A DNA stretch of 64,000 nt, from contig VISH01000001.1 in the NCBI GenBank assembly GCA_007827375.1, forward strand, positions 620,001 through 684,000, written 5' to 3'. Every line of letters begins with the position of its first letter. Positions within the stretch are counted from its first letter, which is position 1. The stretch is from Alteromonadaceae bacterium 2753L.S.0a.02 (lineage in GTDB: Bacteria; Pseudomonadota; Gammaproteobacteria; Pseudomonadales; Cellvibrionaceae). A program made the position numbers and the translations under genes. Below the pieces are notes generated by a model. That model worked only from the letters and a program-made list of their open reading frames with translations. It had not been told where the DNA came from and made no database searches. This document shows, piece after piece, positions 18,136 to 26,990 of this stretch.

Positions 18136-18676
18136 TGTTTACATTCTTCCGTTTTATAGTGCGCTATTTGCATCCGTTACAAGTTTAAATAATTGGGTTT
18201 TAAGGAACTGTTTATTTTTGTAACCCTGCTGCAACAGCCTCAAGCCCTCACATTTATTGCCCCCCAAAAAGCGTTGCATATAAATAAAGTTAATGACTTT
18301 TAAGTTTCGTATGGCGGCCATTACCGCCCACCTTTATTGCTGACGCCGGAACTTATTTATTAAGATGGCTCGTCATAAAAATGACTGAGGGAATAACTAC
18401 AACTATTGGGAGGATGCAGCAAAGAAGCTGCTCTCATAATTTAAATATATAGATTTTCTTTTTAACAATTGAGCGCTCAACAAGGAGCGTTGTTTTCTGT
18501 TCGGTTTTATTGCCGAAATTATAAAAACAAATCGTTTAGCAGTTGGCAATGCATCAGCACGCTGCAGGGGGTGCTTTTGCCTTTAAAAAACGGCGTGAAT
18601 ATGCGTGGCGACACGCAACAACCAAAAACAAAAAAAACGAAATTACGTTTATATCAACCGAGGAGTAAGAGTCACT
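18136..18676 (+). other. Long leader/intergenic region upstream of the TonB receptor
   Basis: 540 bp without a convincing gene. It contains a small hairpin (GCAGC-aaagaa-GCTGC, about 18416-18431) and an AT-rich tract at about 18438-18470. No riboswitch class was recognised. The GAGGAG ribosome site at about 18659-18665 fixes the start of the receptor. Confidence 0.4.
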
Positions 18677-21600
18677 ATGTTTACTAGAAGCAAACTATCG
18701 ACTGCCATACTCGGCGTGATTGCGGCTTCCGCTGCATTACCGTCGTTTGGTCAGAACGAAAATCTAGAAGAAGTTTTAGTAACTGGTATTCGCGCCAGTC
18801 TTGAACAAGCAATGGATGTCAAACGTGAATCTGCTGGTGTTGTCGATGCGATTTCCGCAGAAGACATTGGTAAATTCCCAGACACTAACCTGGCCGAATC
18901 TTTACAGCGTATTACCGGTGTATCGATTGACCGTGTAAACGGTGAAGGCTCCCAGATCACAGTGCGTGGCTTTGGTGCTGCGTTCAACATGGTGACCTTG
19001 AATGGACGCACCATGCCTGCAGGTTTCACATACGGTGGTGGTAGTGGTGCCGGTGGTACTTTTGGGGGTGCTACCCGCGCTTTCGACTTCGCCAACCTTG
19101 CTTCTGAAAGCGTCGCTGGCGTCCAGGTGTACAAAACCGGCCGTGCGGATGTGGCCTCCGGCGGTATTGGTGCAACCGTTAACATTACAACAACCCGCCC
19201 CCTCGACAAAGAGGGCCTAGCCTACACCGTAGCGGGTAAAGCCGTTCATGACACCACTAATCGTGTCGGCGACGATATCACTCCTGAGTTATCAGGTTTA
19301 TTGAGCTGGAGCAACGGCACCTTTGGCGTCGCCGGAGCCGCCAGTTACCAAGTTCGCCATTCCGGCGCTGCTGGTGCAGCTGAAAATAACTGGAATATCG
19401 CACAATGGGATTCCGAAAACCCACCCCTATACGGCTTTGCTCCCAACGCCGTCATTAATAACCCACCTGAAGACGGTCAACTGTTTGCACGCCCCAATGA
19501 CTTCCGCTGGGCTTATTCTGATAAAGAGCGTGAAAGACTTAACGCTCAGGTTACTTTGCAATGGGCCCCCACTGACAGCATCGAAACCACATTGGATTAT
19601 GTCTATGCCGAAAATAAATTGTGGGAGCACCGTGGAGAATGGACACAATGGCTGAACAATAACACCTCAATCACTCGTGTCGATTTCGATAACAGCGCCG
19701 TAGCAACACCAATTTACATCGAGGAAGCGCACAATCCACCCAACAAAGATGTGGGCTACGAACAGCAATTGCGTGAACAAACCAACACCTTGGACTCCAT
19801 CGGATTTAATTTGGGCTGGCAAGTAAACGACAGTTTAGCGCTTAATTTTGACGTGCATGACTCCAGCATGGAAAACCTGCCTACCGGTCTAGGGGATTCC
19901 GGTGAAATCGCCATCAGTATCGGTACACCTGTCTCTGCAGGTTTCAGTTACGACTTCAGCGGCGACATGCCCGTGGGTAGCTTTGTGCTCGAAGACTCCA
20001 ACACCAATAACAATGGTGTGTTAGATGAAGGTGACGCAGGTAGTGCTCAAGGTCGCGTATTCTACGCTGCGCAAAAAATGGATATCACTCAAGTGCAACT
20101 CGATGGTGATTTCGATTTCGACAACGGCGTTATCAAATTTGGTATCGACCAAACCAAAACTGACATGGTGCAACAGGCATCAACCCGTCAAGTTAACCTG
20201 GGTAACTGGAACGTTAGCTATCCCGGTGAATTTGCTCCCGGTACATTCAGCACCTTTAATTTCGCCGAGCAATACGACGATTACGATATGAGTGGTTCTT
20301 TCCAATCGGGTATTCGCGCGAACGACGTAAAAGATTTGTGCCGTCAAACCGAAGCAATTTATGGTGAAAGCCAAGGTTGGAAGTGTGAAATTGAACATAA
20401 CTTCACGCAAGACAACCGCGTTGAAGAAACCGTTACCGGCCTGTTCTTCCAACTCGGCCTCGAAGGTGAATTGGGCAGCATGCCTTTCCACGTTTTGGCT
20501 GGCTTGAGATATGAAGAAACCGACATTACCTCTACCGCTAAATTGCGTCAGCCACTTTACCGTGTCTGGCAGGGTAACAACGACTTCCAGGTGACTCAGT
20601 ACGCACCCGGCGATAAAATTCCAATTGCAGTCGATCACGATTACAGCAACATGTTGCCAAGTTTCGACTTTGATATCGAACTTCTCGACAATCTTGTGGG
20701 TCGCTTCTCCTTCAGCAATACAATTGCTCGCGCGAACTACGGCAACCTCTATGCTGGTGCCAGCAACTTCTCACAAACAGACCCGACCGGTTATCGCGGT
20801 GCAACACCAACAGCACAACGCAACAACCCCGCGCTGCTGCCCTTGGATTCAAAGAACATCGACCTGTCTCTGGAGTGGTACTACAACGACAGTAGCTACG
20901 CCTCTGTGGGTGTTTTCGAGAAACGTGTTAACAATTTCATCGGTAGTGGCCAGGCCACCGAAACGCATTACGGTATGGTGGACGCCAGCTGGGGCGGAGA
21001 CGACCCCAACGCTAATACCCGTATGAATAACGTGTATGCAAATCTGCTCGGCATGGGTTACGACGATCCAGACTCGAACCAGCTATTCGCGTCTGCCGTT
21101 TGTGCCACCTATGACACCGACTACATGGGTGGATACAGTTCAGCGGAAATCACACAGTTGCAACAACAGTGTGACATTGCTGGTAACTTCGTTCCCAACA
21201 ATAACCTTGAGTTCAACCCAGTTGACGCGAATGGCAACCCAGAAGTGGATGGCGACGGAAATCCAGTGATGTACAACTGGCTCACTTGGGTGGAAAGTCG
21301 TTACGATGTTAATGGTTTGATGACCGACGACGAGCATCCCCGCTACGACAAAGACCCAGAAGCTCAATGGTTAACGTCTTACCCAATCAACAACAAAGAA
21401 GCTAAGATCTACGGTTCGGAATGGGCCATTCAGCACTTCTTCGGCGAATCCGGCTTCGGCATTCAAGCGAACTACACCACTGTTAGTGGTGATGTAAGCT
21501 TCGACGATCTGGCGTTGCCCACCGAGCAGCAATTTGCGTTACTCGGTCTTAGTGACACTATGAACCTGGTTGGTATTTATGAAAACTACGGGTTCCAGGT

Positions 21601-21859
21601 GCGACTGGCCTACAACTGGCGCGACAGCTTCCTGCGTCGTACCAACCAGGGTGGCAGCAACAACCCCATTTACGTTGATGAATATGCGCAATGGGATATG
21701 AACGCCTCTTACGAAATCTTCGATGGCTTTAGCGTGTTCTTCGAAGGTCTCAACCTGACCGGTGAAAATGTGCGTTGGTACCAACGCTCCAAGCGCATGA
21801 CCTACTATGTGGAAGAACTGGGCCCACGCTATCAATTGGGTGTTCGCTTCAGCATGTAA
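18677..21859 (+). CDS. TonB-dependent outer-membrane receptor (Xanthomonas/Caulobacter type)
   Basis: 1060 aa from the ATG at 18677, chosen because it follows a good ribosome site and begins a proper signal peptide (about 1-26, ending PSFGQ). A TonB box (EEVLVTG, about 30-36) precedes the plug: KFPDTNLAESLQRITGVSIDRVNGEGSQITVRGFG. A long 22-stranded barrel follows, ending GVRFSM. Receptors of this subfamily import oligosaccharides and other carbon sources. The convergent neighbour is a multi-CBM secreted protein, which supports a polysaccharide-uptake role, but the ligand is not evident. An intrinsic terminator follows. Confidence 0.93.
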   Translation: MFTRSKLSTAILGVIAASAALPSFGQNENLEEVLVTGIRASLEQAMDVKRESAGVVDAISAEDIGKFPDTNLAESLQRITGVSIDRVNGEGSQITVRGFGAAFNMVTLNGRTMPAGFTYGGGSGAGGTFGGATRAFDFANLASESVAGVQVYKTGRADVASGGIGATVNITTTRPLDKEGLAYTVAGKAVHDTTNRVGDDITPELSGLLSWSNGTFGVAGAASYQVRHSGAAGAAENNWNIAQWDSENPPLYGFAPNAVINNPPEDGQLFARPNDFRWAYSDKERERLNAQVTLQWAPTDSIETTLDYVYAENKLWEHRGEWTQWLNNNTSITRVDFDNSAVATPIYIEEAHNPPNKDVGYEQQLREQTNTLDSIGFNLGWQVNDSLALNFDVHDSSMENLPTGLGDSGEIAISIGTPVSAGFSYDFSGDMPVGSFVLEDSNTNNNGVLDEGDAGSAQGRVFYAAQKMDITQVQLDGDFDFDNGVIKFGIDQTKTDMVQQASTRQVNLGNWNVSYPGEFAPGTFSTFNFAEQYDDYDMSGSFQSGIRANDVKDLCRQTEAIYGESQGWKCEIEHNFTQDNRVEETVTGLFFQLGLEGELGSMPFHVLAGLRYEETDITSTAKLRQPLYRVWQGNNDFQVTQYAPGDKIPIAVDHDYSNMLPSFDFDIELLDNLVGRFSFSNTIARANYGNLYAGASNFSQTDPTGYRGATPTAQRNNPALLPLDSKNIDLSLEWYYNDSSYASVGVFEKRVNNFIGSGQATETHYGMVDASWGGDDPNANTRMNNVYANLLGMGYDDPDSNQLFASAVCATYDTDYMGGYSSAEITQLQQQCDIAGNFVPNNNLEFNPVDANGNPEVDGDGNPVMYNWLTWVESRYDVNGLMTDDEHPRYDKDPEAQWLTSYPINNKEAKIYGSEWAIQHFFGESGFGIQANYTTVSGDVSFDDLALPTEQQFALLGLSDTMNLVGIYENYGFQVRLAYNWRDSFLRRTNQGGSNNPIYVDEYAQWDMNASYEIFDGFSVFFEGLNLTGENVRWYQRSKRMTYYVEELGPRYQLGVRFSM

Positions 21860-21906
21860 CCCTGCTAAACCCAATCTTCGGGGCTCTAAGGCCCCGTTAA
21901 CGCAGC

Positions 21907-21931
21907 AAACCCCGGCATTGCCGGGGTTTTT
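21907..21931 (+). terminator. Intrinsic terminator after the TonB receptor
   Basis: A 10-bp perfect stem AAACCCCGGC/GCCGGGGTTT (21907-21916 with 21920-21929), 3-nt loop, then Ts. The arms begin with A and end with T, so it could also serve the convergent CBM gene. Confidence 0.9.
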
Positions 21932-21986
21932 ATTGGCTGCTATTAATTCGCCAAGCCGTATTGGCTTGCCGAATTAAGCTGAGTTT

Positions 21987-23756
21987 TTATTGAGAGGCGC
22001 AGGTTTGACTGCCCACGCATGCCTGATTATTTTCATAGCCCCAACCTACACTAACGCCAGAGCAGATCGGCACCATCCAGCCATACCAGTCACACATTTG
22101 CGGCCCACCACTGGAGCTGCTCGTCGAACTTGAGCTGCTGCTGGATGAACTTGAACTACTGGACGAGCTGGAACTGCTGGATGAACTGCTGCTGGAGGTG
22201 CTGATGTCCCACAATGAACAATCTTGCACTTCCGAACCACCGCCACATCCCGGGAAAGTATTGCAGCCGGTGATCTGGATGCTGGCACCAAAACTTTGAA
22301 CATTGGGTGCAACACCATCGCCATCCACCACCAACTTTATCTGGCCGCTATAGGCGCTGCCAAAGGTCACGCTGTCCCAGACATCCCAACCACCGGTTGG
22401 CGGCAGGGCCAGATCGTCGGCGATGAGGTTACCGTCTCGGTATAAGTCCACCACAATATCCTGCGACGAACCATTGGCATAGCTGAGCGAAGCGGAACTG
22501 GAATAGACTGGGCCACCCGACACACTGAAAGGTGTAAAGTAAGCTTCGCTGCCTACCCCGTCATCGATATCCATCCAATAAATCGGGCCGTAGCTACTCT
22601 GCTCTTCACCGATAACAGTGCCGTTGCTGATATCCGGGCAGAGGCCAACACGAGCACCTACAGACATCTGAACGCCGCCGCCGGAGGAAGATGAACTGCT
22701 GCTCGCGGACGTGCTGGACGAACTACTTGAACTCGAACTGCTGCTACTTGAACTGGAAGAAGTCGAGGACGTGGACGACGAACTCGATGACGTACTGCTG
22801 GTCGGTAAACCAACCAAAGTACAGTAACCCTCGTTCAAATCGAAGTTTGCGGGTATCAAAGGTTGCGGCGGAGCGGTGATATCCTGAGCTTGGAAGCCAA
22901 AACTCACCGAACCGTTTACAGGAATCGTACCGTTCCAATTGGAAGCCACATTCGTTGCAGACACTGTGTTGCCATCACTGCTGTAATTGGCATTCCAGCC
23001 GGAAACAAATCGCTCGCCCTCGCCCATTAACCAATCGAGTGTATACCCTTCAATGGGCTGGTCGGTAATGTTGTTTATGGTGAGCTGCACCTGAAAGGTA
23101 TTGCCCCAGGAACCCGTAATGTCGTAATCCACCTCGCACAATTTGGCTTTATTCTCCGGTGCCGGTACATCGCAACGCCCGACGTCACCGCCATACCCGC
23201 AGCCTTGCGAACCGCCGCAGTCGATGCTAAGACGCAACGACATATAATCGATATTAGGGCTGCCGTTATCAGAGGAAGAATACAAATAAGCGTCAGTAAA
23301 CGAGCCCAGACGCATTTCTATAGCCTGGGTTTCAACCTGCCATTGATCCCAACCACCGGTTGGCGCAAACTCAAAAGGTACCGACAGGATGGCATCGCCA
23401 TCTACCAGATTCAGCATCATCGGTCGACCGACATCAGAACCATTGGCATAACGAATGGCAATTTCGTCATCAACGGCAGCCGGTCCACCAACGAGAGAAA
23501 AATTGGCGAAATGTACGTAACTGTATGGCTCATCGCCTGGATTAAAATATTTACCATTAGACGCACCTGCGTAGCTATCTTCGACAAAGCCATCACTGGT
23601 ATTACAGATTTCTTCCTCCTGGAAAGTGACGGTGTACCAACTGCCACCAGAAGAACTTGTGCTACTGGAAGTCGACGACGAAGACGACTGCGCCAGGGCG
23701 GGTAACGCTATGGAAAACGTCAGAACTCCGCATAAAAACTTATTGAGAATGTTCAT
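21987..23756 (-). CDS. Secreted multi-CBM protein (CBM2 and CBM10) with poly-Ser linkers, no catalytic domain
   Basis: 589 aa. Signal peptide 1-22, then a Ser/Thr linker (24-38). Residues 39-185 form a beta-sandwich-like module with GSPNIDYMSLRLSIDC, which resembles CBM35/CBM6. Residues 207-313 are a CBM2 (CEVDYDITGSWGNTFQVQLTINN, then GWNANYSSDG, then SVSFGFQA). A long Ser/Thr linker (319-360) leads to a second module of the first type (about 363-515; IYWMDIDDG, PPTGGWDVWDSV, VAPNVQSFG). A pure poly-Ser tract (about 520-550) precedes a C-terminal CBM10 (556-589: CDWYGWMVPICSG, WGYENNQACVG). CBM2 and CBM10 bind crystalline cellulose. No glycoside hydrolase, LPMO, esterase or lyase motif is present, so a binding, scaffold or adhesion function is inferred. 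The linker style is typical of Cellvibrionaceae. Confidence 0.88.
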   Translation of the reverse strand: MNILNKFLCGVLTFSIALPALAQSSSSSTSSSTSSSGGSWYTVTFQEEEICNTSDGFVEDSYAGASNGKYFNPGDEPYSYVHFANFSLVGGPAAVDDEIAIRYANGSDVGRPMMLNLVDGDAILSVPFEFAPTGGWDQWQVETQAIEMRLGSFTDAYLYSSSDNGSPNIDYMSLRLSIDCGGSQGCGYGGDVGRCDVPAPENKAKLCEVDYDITGSWGNTFQVQLTINNITDQPIEGYTLDWLMGEGERFVSGWNANYSSDGNTVSATNVASNWNGTIPVNGSVSFGFQAQDITAPPQPLIPANFDLNEGYCTLVGLPTSSTSSSSSSTSSTSSSSSSSSSSSSSSSSTSASSSSSSSGGGVQMSVGARVGLCPDISNGTVIGEEQSSYGPIYWMDIDDGVGSEAYFTPFSVSGGPVYSSSASLSYANGSSQDIVVDLYRDGNLIADDLALPPTGGWDVWDSVTFGSAYSGQIKLVVDGDGVAPNVQSFGASIQITGCNTFPGCGGGSEVQDCSLWDISTSSSSSSSSSSSSSSSSSSSSSSSSTSSSSGGPQMCDWYGWMVPICSGVSVGWGYENNQACVGSQTCASQ

Positions 23757-23944
23757 ACTTGATCCCTGATATTTATTCTTAATGTGTTAAACACTGCCGC
23801 AACCCCTAGCAGTGAGCCACCGGTTCCACTGGCAACGCGCACGGTTAGGCCGGCAGCAATTTTCAGGTGCCGGGTTAAGTGACGAAAACAGGGAAATCGG
23901 TACAGTGAGCCTGCATGCTCCCAATCATTTTGACAGTATCAAGC

Positions 23945-24295
23945 ATGAATACAAGTGATCCACGATATTTGAAAATCCACGCAACAGTCCGCCGCATTCC
24001 GCGCGGTAGCGTTGCCAGCTACGGGCAAATTGCAGAGCTGGCAGGCTTGCCCGGCAGGGCCAGAATGGTCGGTAAAGTTTTGGGCTTGGCACCTGCAAAC
24101 AAGCCATTACCCTGGCATCGCGTGCTGCGGGCTAACGGGCAGCTTGCGTTTCCCGAAGATTCACAATCTGCGAATATTCAAACTGAACGCTTACGCGATG
24201 AAGGAATTGCTGTGAAACACGGGCGTGTTGCGATGAAAACCTATCAATGGCAACCCTCGCTCGCCGATATTTTTGAATTAGATAGTTTTGAGTAA
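23945..24295 (+). CDS. Alkyltransferase-like protein (ATL, MGMT family)
   Basis: 116 aa from the ATG at 23945, preferred over one 30 bp upstream because homology starts at YLKIHATVRRIPRGSVASYGQIAELAGLPGRARMVGKVLGLAP. The active-site PCHRV of O6-methylguanine methyltransferases reads PWHRV (about residues 58-62). The Trp for Cys substitution defines ATL proteins, which bind O6-alkylguanine without repairing it and hand the lesion to nucleotide excision repair. The gene is isolated. Confidence 0.92.
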   Translation: MNTSDPRYLKIHATVRRIPRGSVASYGQIAELAGLPGRARMVGKVLGLAPANKPLPWHRVLRANGQLAFPEDSQSANIQTERLRDEGIAVKHGRVAMKTYQWQPSLADIFELDSFE

Positions 24296-24394
24296 AGCTC
24301 CTGACGGGTACTTTGTTACAGAATGTTGCATCGCCTGATATTCGCGCGATTGGAGGTGTACTATCAACATCACTAATGGAATATAGGCACCGCC

Positions 24395-24808
24395 ATGATG
24401 AAACTCATTGTGATCGTTTGTTTTGTGCTCTGCGCGCAAGGGTGCGTATATGTCGCACCTAAAGAAAAAGTCGCCATCGACAAAGAATGCGATACTGCGA
24501 TGGCGTATTACACCCTGGGTGTTGACGACACCCCTGGCGAAGGACTGGTGATTATTAATGATCGCGTGGGCGGCAATTTACCGGCTACCGTGGGTTCCTG
24601 CGGCGGCGATGAATGTCTCGAGGTTTTATGGGCAATTGGCAGGCAAATAGCGGTCGAAACAGCGGCAAGCCTCGCCTATGCTGCCGGTCATAATTTGGTT
24701 AACTACATCGAAAAAGAAAGCGCCTGTCGCAACAAAACACCAGACACAGAACAAGCTGAAACGCCAGCACCGGTGGTTCTTGAAGAAGACCTCAACTATC
24801 TGCTCTAA
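24395..24808 (+). CDS. Small hypothetical lipoprotein
   Basis: 137 aa. The N terminus MMKLIVIVCFVLCAQGC is a short signal peptide with a lipobox-like AQGC (Cys17). The mature part contains several cysteines (KECDTAM, GSCGGDEC, SACRN) and an Ala-rich helix (ETAASLAYAAGHNLVNYI). No family was recognised. It is convergent with the MerR gene, with 7 bp between stops. Confidence 0.65.
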   Translation: MMKLIVIVCFVLCAQGCVYVAPKEKVAIDKECDTAMAYYTLGVDDTPGEGLVIINDRVGGNLPATVGSCGGDECLEVLWAIGRQIAVETAASLAYAAGHNLVNYIEKESACRNKTPDTEQAETPAPVVLEEDLNYLL

Positions 24809-24815
24809 AGCTCAT

Positions 24816-25337
24816 TTACTGTATAGCGCGTATTTTCTGTATTTCTTCCGCATCAATACCCAAACTTTCCAAAAAATCCTGATGCGCCTGCGGTGCCATA
24901 CGCTCAAATTCAGCATGCCAGTTGTGCATATCCGCGTCGCTAAGCCCGGTTGCTTTTAGCAGAGCAACCCAGGCTTCCTTGTTGAGCACCCGGGTGTTGC
25001 GCACCGCGTCTGTGTCGGCCAACAAACGACAAATAACTTGCTGTTGCAGTCGCAAGCGGCTGATTTCACCATTGATATCGATGAGCCGCTGTTCGAGAAC
25101 CACAGACCAATCATTCTCGGCGGGTTTCTCTGTCAACATTTGCTGAATGGTTTCGAGCGCTAAACCAGCATCGCGATACAAGGTTATTTTTTGAAGCCGG
25201 GCAAGGTCTGCTTCACTGTACAAGCGATAGCCGTTTACGTTGCGCAGGCTCGGCGACAACAGACCTCTGCGGTGGTAATACAGTAAAGTGCTGCGCGACA
25301 AGCCAAAGCGCTTTGCCACTCGGCCAATTGTTAACAT
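24816..25337 (-). CDS. MerR-family transcriptional regulator
   Basis: 173 aa. The N-terminal winged helix-turn-helix is clear: LTIGRVAKRFGLSRSTLLYYHRRGLLSPSLRNVNGYRLYSEADLARLQKI (2-51). It continues into the dimerisation helix and a C-terminal region (about 110-173) containing a GLSDADMHNWHAEFERMAP segment that may hold the effector site. No metal-binding Cys pair is visible. A MerR-type promoter, centred where the regulator would bind, lies 65 bp upstream and directs the gene itself. Effector unknown. Confidence 0.9.
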   Translation of the reverse strand: MLTIGRVAKRFGLSRSTLLYYHRRGLLSPSLRNVNGYRLYSEADLARLQKITLYRDAGLALETIQQMLTEKPAENDWSVVLEQRLIDINGEISRLRLQQQVICRLLADTDAVRNTRVLNKEAWVALLKATGLSDADMHNWHAEFERMAPQAHQDFLESLGIDAEEIQKIRAIQ

Positions 25338-25401
25338 CTTTGCCCTCCTGCCACTGAATTGAGCTCAAACCCAACACCCAGGCATCGCCGATAATGTGAT
25401 A

Positions 25402-25432
25402 AAACTAAACTATGAACCAATAGTCGGGTCAA
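25402..25432 (-). promoter_or_regulatory. MerR-type promoter/operator for the merR-like gene
   Basis: On the minus strand, -35 TTGACC (25427-25432) and -10 TAGTTT (25402-25407) are separated by 19 bp, the over-long spacer characteristic of MerR-controlled promoters. The spacer carries the dyad ACTAT-N6-ATAGT (25409-25424), whose centre nearly coincides with the spacer centre. It points into the regulator gene, implying autoregulation. Confidence 0.7.
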
Positions 25433-25525
25433 GTGCAGAGTCCATTGGTTATGGAGGTTAGGCGTAACTGGCGATCCGTTATATACTCGCCGGTTTTAAC
25501 GTTTTGGTTTGATTGGGGAACCAGC

Positions 25526-25723
25526 ATGAGTAATAAGCCGGCGTTTGTGGTACTCCAGGTATTGATCGCAACGGGTGTAAGCGTGATTCTCAGTTGTTGT
25601 GGCCAGAGGGGGCCACTGAAACTCCCCGAAGCAACACCTCAAGAAACCGCCAAGCCACAAGCTAGCGAAACAACTCCAGAACCCAGCGATACGGAAACAC
25701 CGAGCAGCCATCAACAGGAATAG
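25526..25723 (+). CDS. lptM: LptM-type small lipoprotein (YifL/LppL)
   Basis: 65 aa from the ATG at 25526; a longer frame starting at 25433 has no signal-like start. The lipobox SVILSCC is followed by the family hallmark CGQRGPLKLPE. A short Pro/Thr/Glu-rich tail ends the protein. LptM assists maturation of the LptD/E lipopolysaccharide translocon. The position directly before lysA (7 bp gap) is the conserved gammaproteobacterial arrangement. Confidence 0.85.
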   Translation: MSNKPAFVVLQVLIATGVSVILSCCGQRGPLKLPEATPQETAKPQASETTPEPSDTETPSSHQQE

Positions 25724-25730
25724 CGGTTTT

Positions 25731-26990
25731 ATGCCCCACTTTAGTTACATTAATAACCAGTTACATGCGGAACGCTGCGAGCTTGAAAGTCTCGCCCGCC
25801 AATACGGAACGCCCTGCTACATATACAGCCGTGCGGCTCTAACGGAGGCATATTCCGCCTATGCAAAGGCACTGGGCAGCCACCCCGGCCGTATTTGTTA
25901 TGCCGTGAAAGCCAATTCCAACCTCGCGGTTTTACAGGTACTGGCACAGTTAGGTGCCAGCTTCGACATTGTATCAAAAGGTGAATTACAGCGAGTTCTT
26001 GCCGCCGGTGCACCAGCGCAGCGTGTTATTTTCTCCGGCGTCGGCAAAACCCGCGATGAAATGCAGTTTGCGCTGCAACAGGGAATATCCTGTTTCAATG
26101 TCGAATCTGCCGCAGAGCTTGAAACGCTTGCCGATGTGGCACAGGCTCTAGGAACGGTCGCCCCGATTTCATTGCGGGTTAACCCCGATGTGGACGCCAA
26201 TACCCACCCCTATATTTCCACAGGCTTGAAAGAAAATAAGTTCGGTGTCGATATTAATATCGCGCCGACAGTTTATGCCCGAGCCGCCGAACTGCCTAGC
26301 ATAGAAGTGGTTGGTGTAGACTGCCATATAGGGTCTCAGCTAACCACCGTGGCACCCTTCATGGATGCTTTGGATCGTCTCTTAGCGCTCATTGATAAGC
26401 TCGCTGAGCAAGGCATTGCAATTCAGCACCTCGATCTGGGAGGCGGCCTTGGCGTAACCTACAATGAGGAGCAGCCCCCCGAACCTGAAAATTACATTGC
26501 ACAGGTTATTGCTAAACTCGGAGACCGGCCGCTGTCATTGATGTTTGAGCCCGGTCGCTCGATTGCCGCCAATGCCGGTGTAATGCTCACTCAGGTAATT
26601 TATCTCAAGCCAACCGAACATAAAAATTTTGCCATTATCGACGGCGCCATGAACGACAATATCCGTCCTTCGTTGTATCAGGCCTGGCAGCGGGTATTAC
26701 CGTTAGCGGAAAACAGCGACACTGCCAAGCATAGCTGGGACCTCGTCGGCCCGGTGTGTGAAACCGGCGACTGGTTGGCTAAAAATCGCGAGTTGGCGTT
26801 ACAGCAGGGCGATTACCTGGCTCTAATGTCCAGCGGTGCCTATGGTTTTGCGATGAGCTCAAATTACAACAGCCGGGGCCGCGCCGCAGAAGTGATGGTG
26901 CAGGGCGACAGGCATTATCTGATCCGAGCCCGAGAAACCTTCGAGAACCTGATTCATGGCGAAGCGCTGCTACCCGAGGTTCAAGACTGA
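25731..26990 (+). CDS. lysA: Diaminopimelate decarboxylase
   Basis: 419 aa, full length. It catalyses PLP-dependent decarboxylation of meso-diaminopimelate to L-lysine. Visible signatures: YAVKANSNLAVL (Schiff-base lysine, about 56-67), FSGVGKTRDEM, CHIGSQLT (about 200-207), LDLGGGLGVTY, FEPGRSI (phosphate binding), GPVCETGDWL, and GAYGFAMSSNYNSRGRAAEV at the C-terminal end. The stop overlaps the dapF start by one base (TGATG), indicating translational coupling. Confidence 0.98.
   Translation: MPHFSYINNQLHAERCELESLARQYGTPCYIYSRAALTEAYSAYAKALGSHPGRICYAVKANSNLAVLQVLAQLGASFDIVSKGELQRVLAAGAPAQRVIFSGVGKTRDEMQFALQQGISCFNVESAAELETLADVAQALGTVAPISLRVNPDVDANTHPYISTGLKENKFGVDINIAPTVYARAAELPSIEVVGVDCHIGSQLTTVAPFMDALDRLLALIDKLAEQGIAIQHLDLGGGLGVTYNEEQPPEPENYIAQVIAKLGDRPLSLMFEPGRSIAANAGVMLTQVIYLKPTEHKNFAIIDGAMNDNIRPSLYQAWQRVLPLAENSDTAKHSWDLVGPVCETGDWLAKNRELALQQGDYLALMSSGAYGFAMSSNYNSRGRAAEVMVQGDRHYLIRARETFENLIHGEALLPEVQD

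Noticed and set aside
22691..23705. Plus-strand frames across the multi-CBM gene
   Set aside because: They mirror the Ser-linker and CBM coding sequence on the other strand; no independent support.
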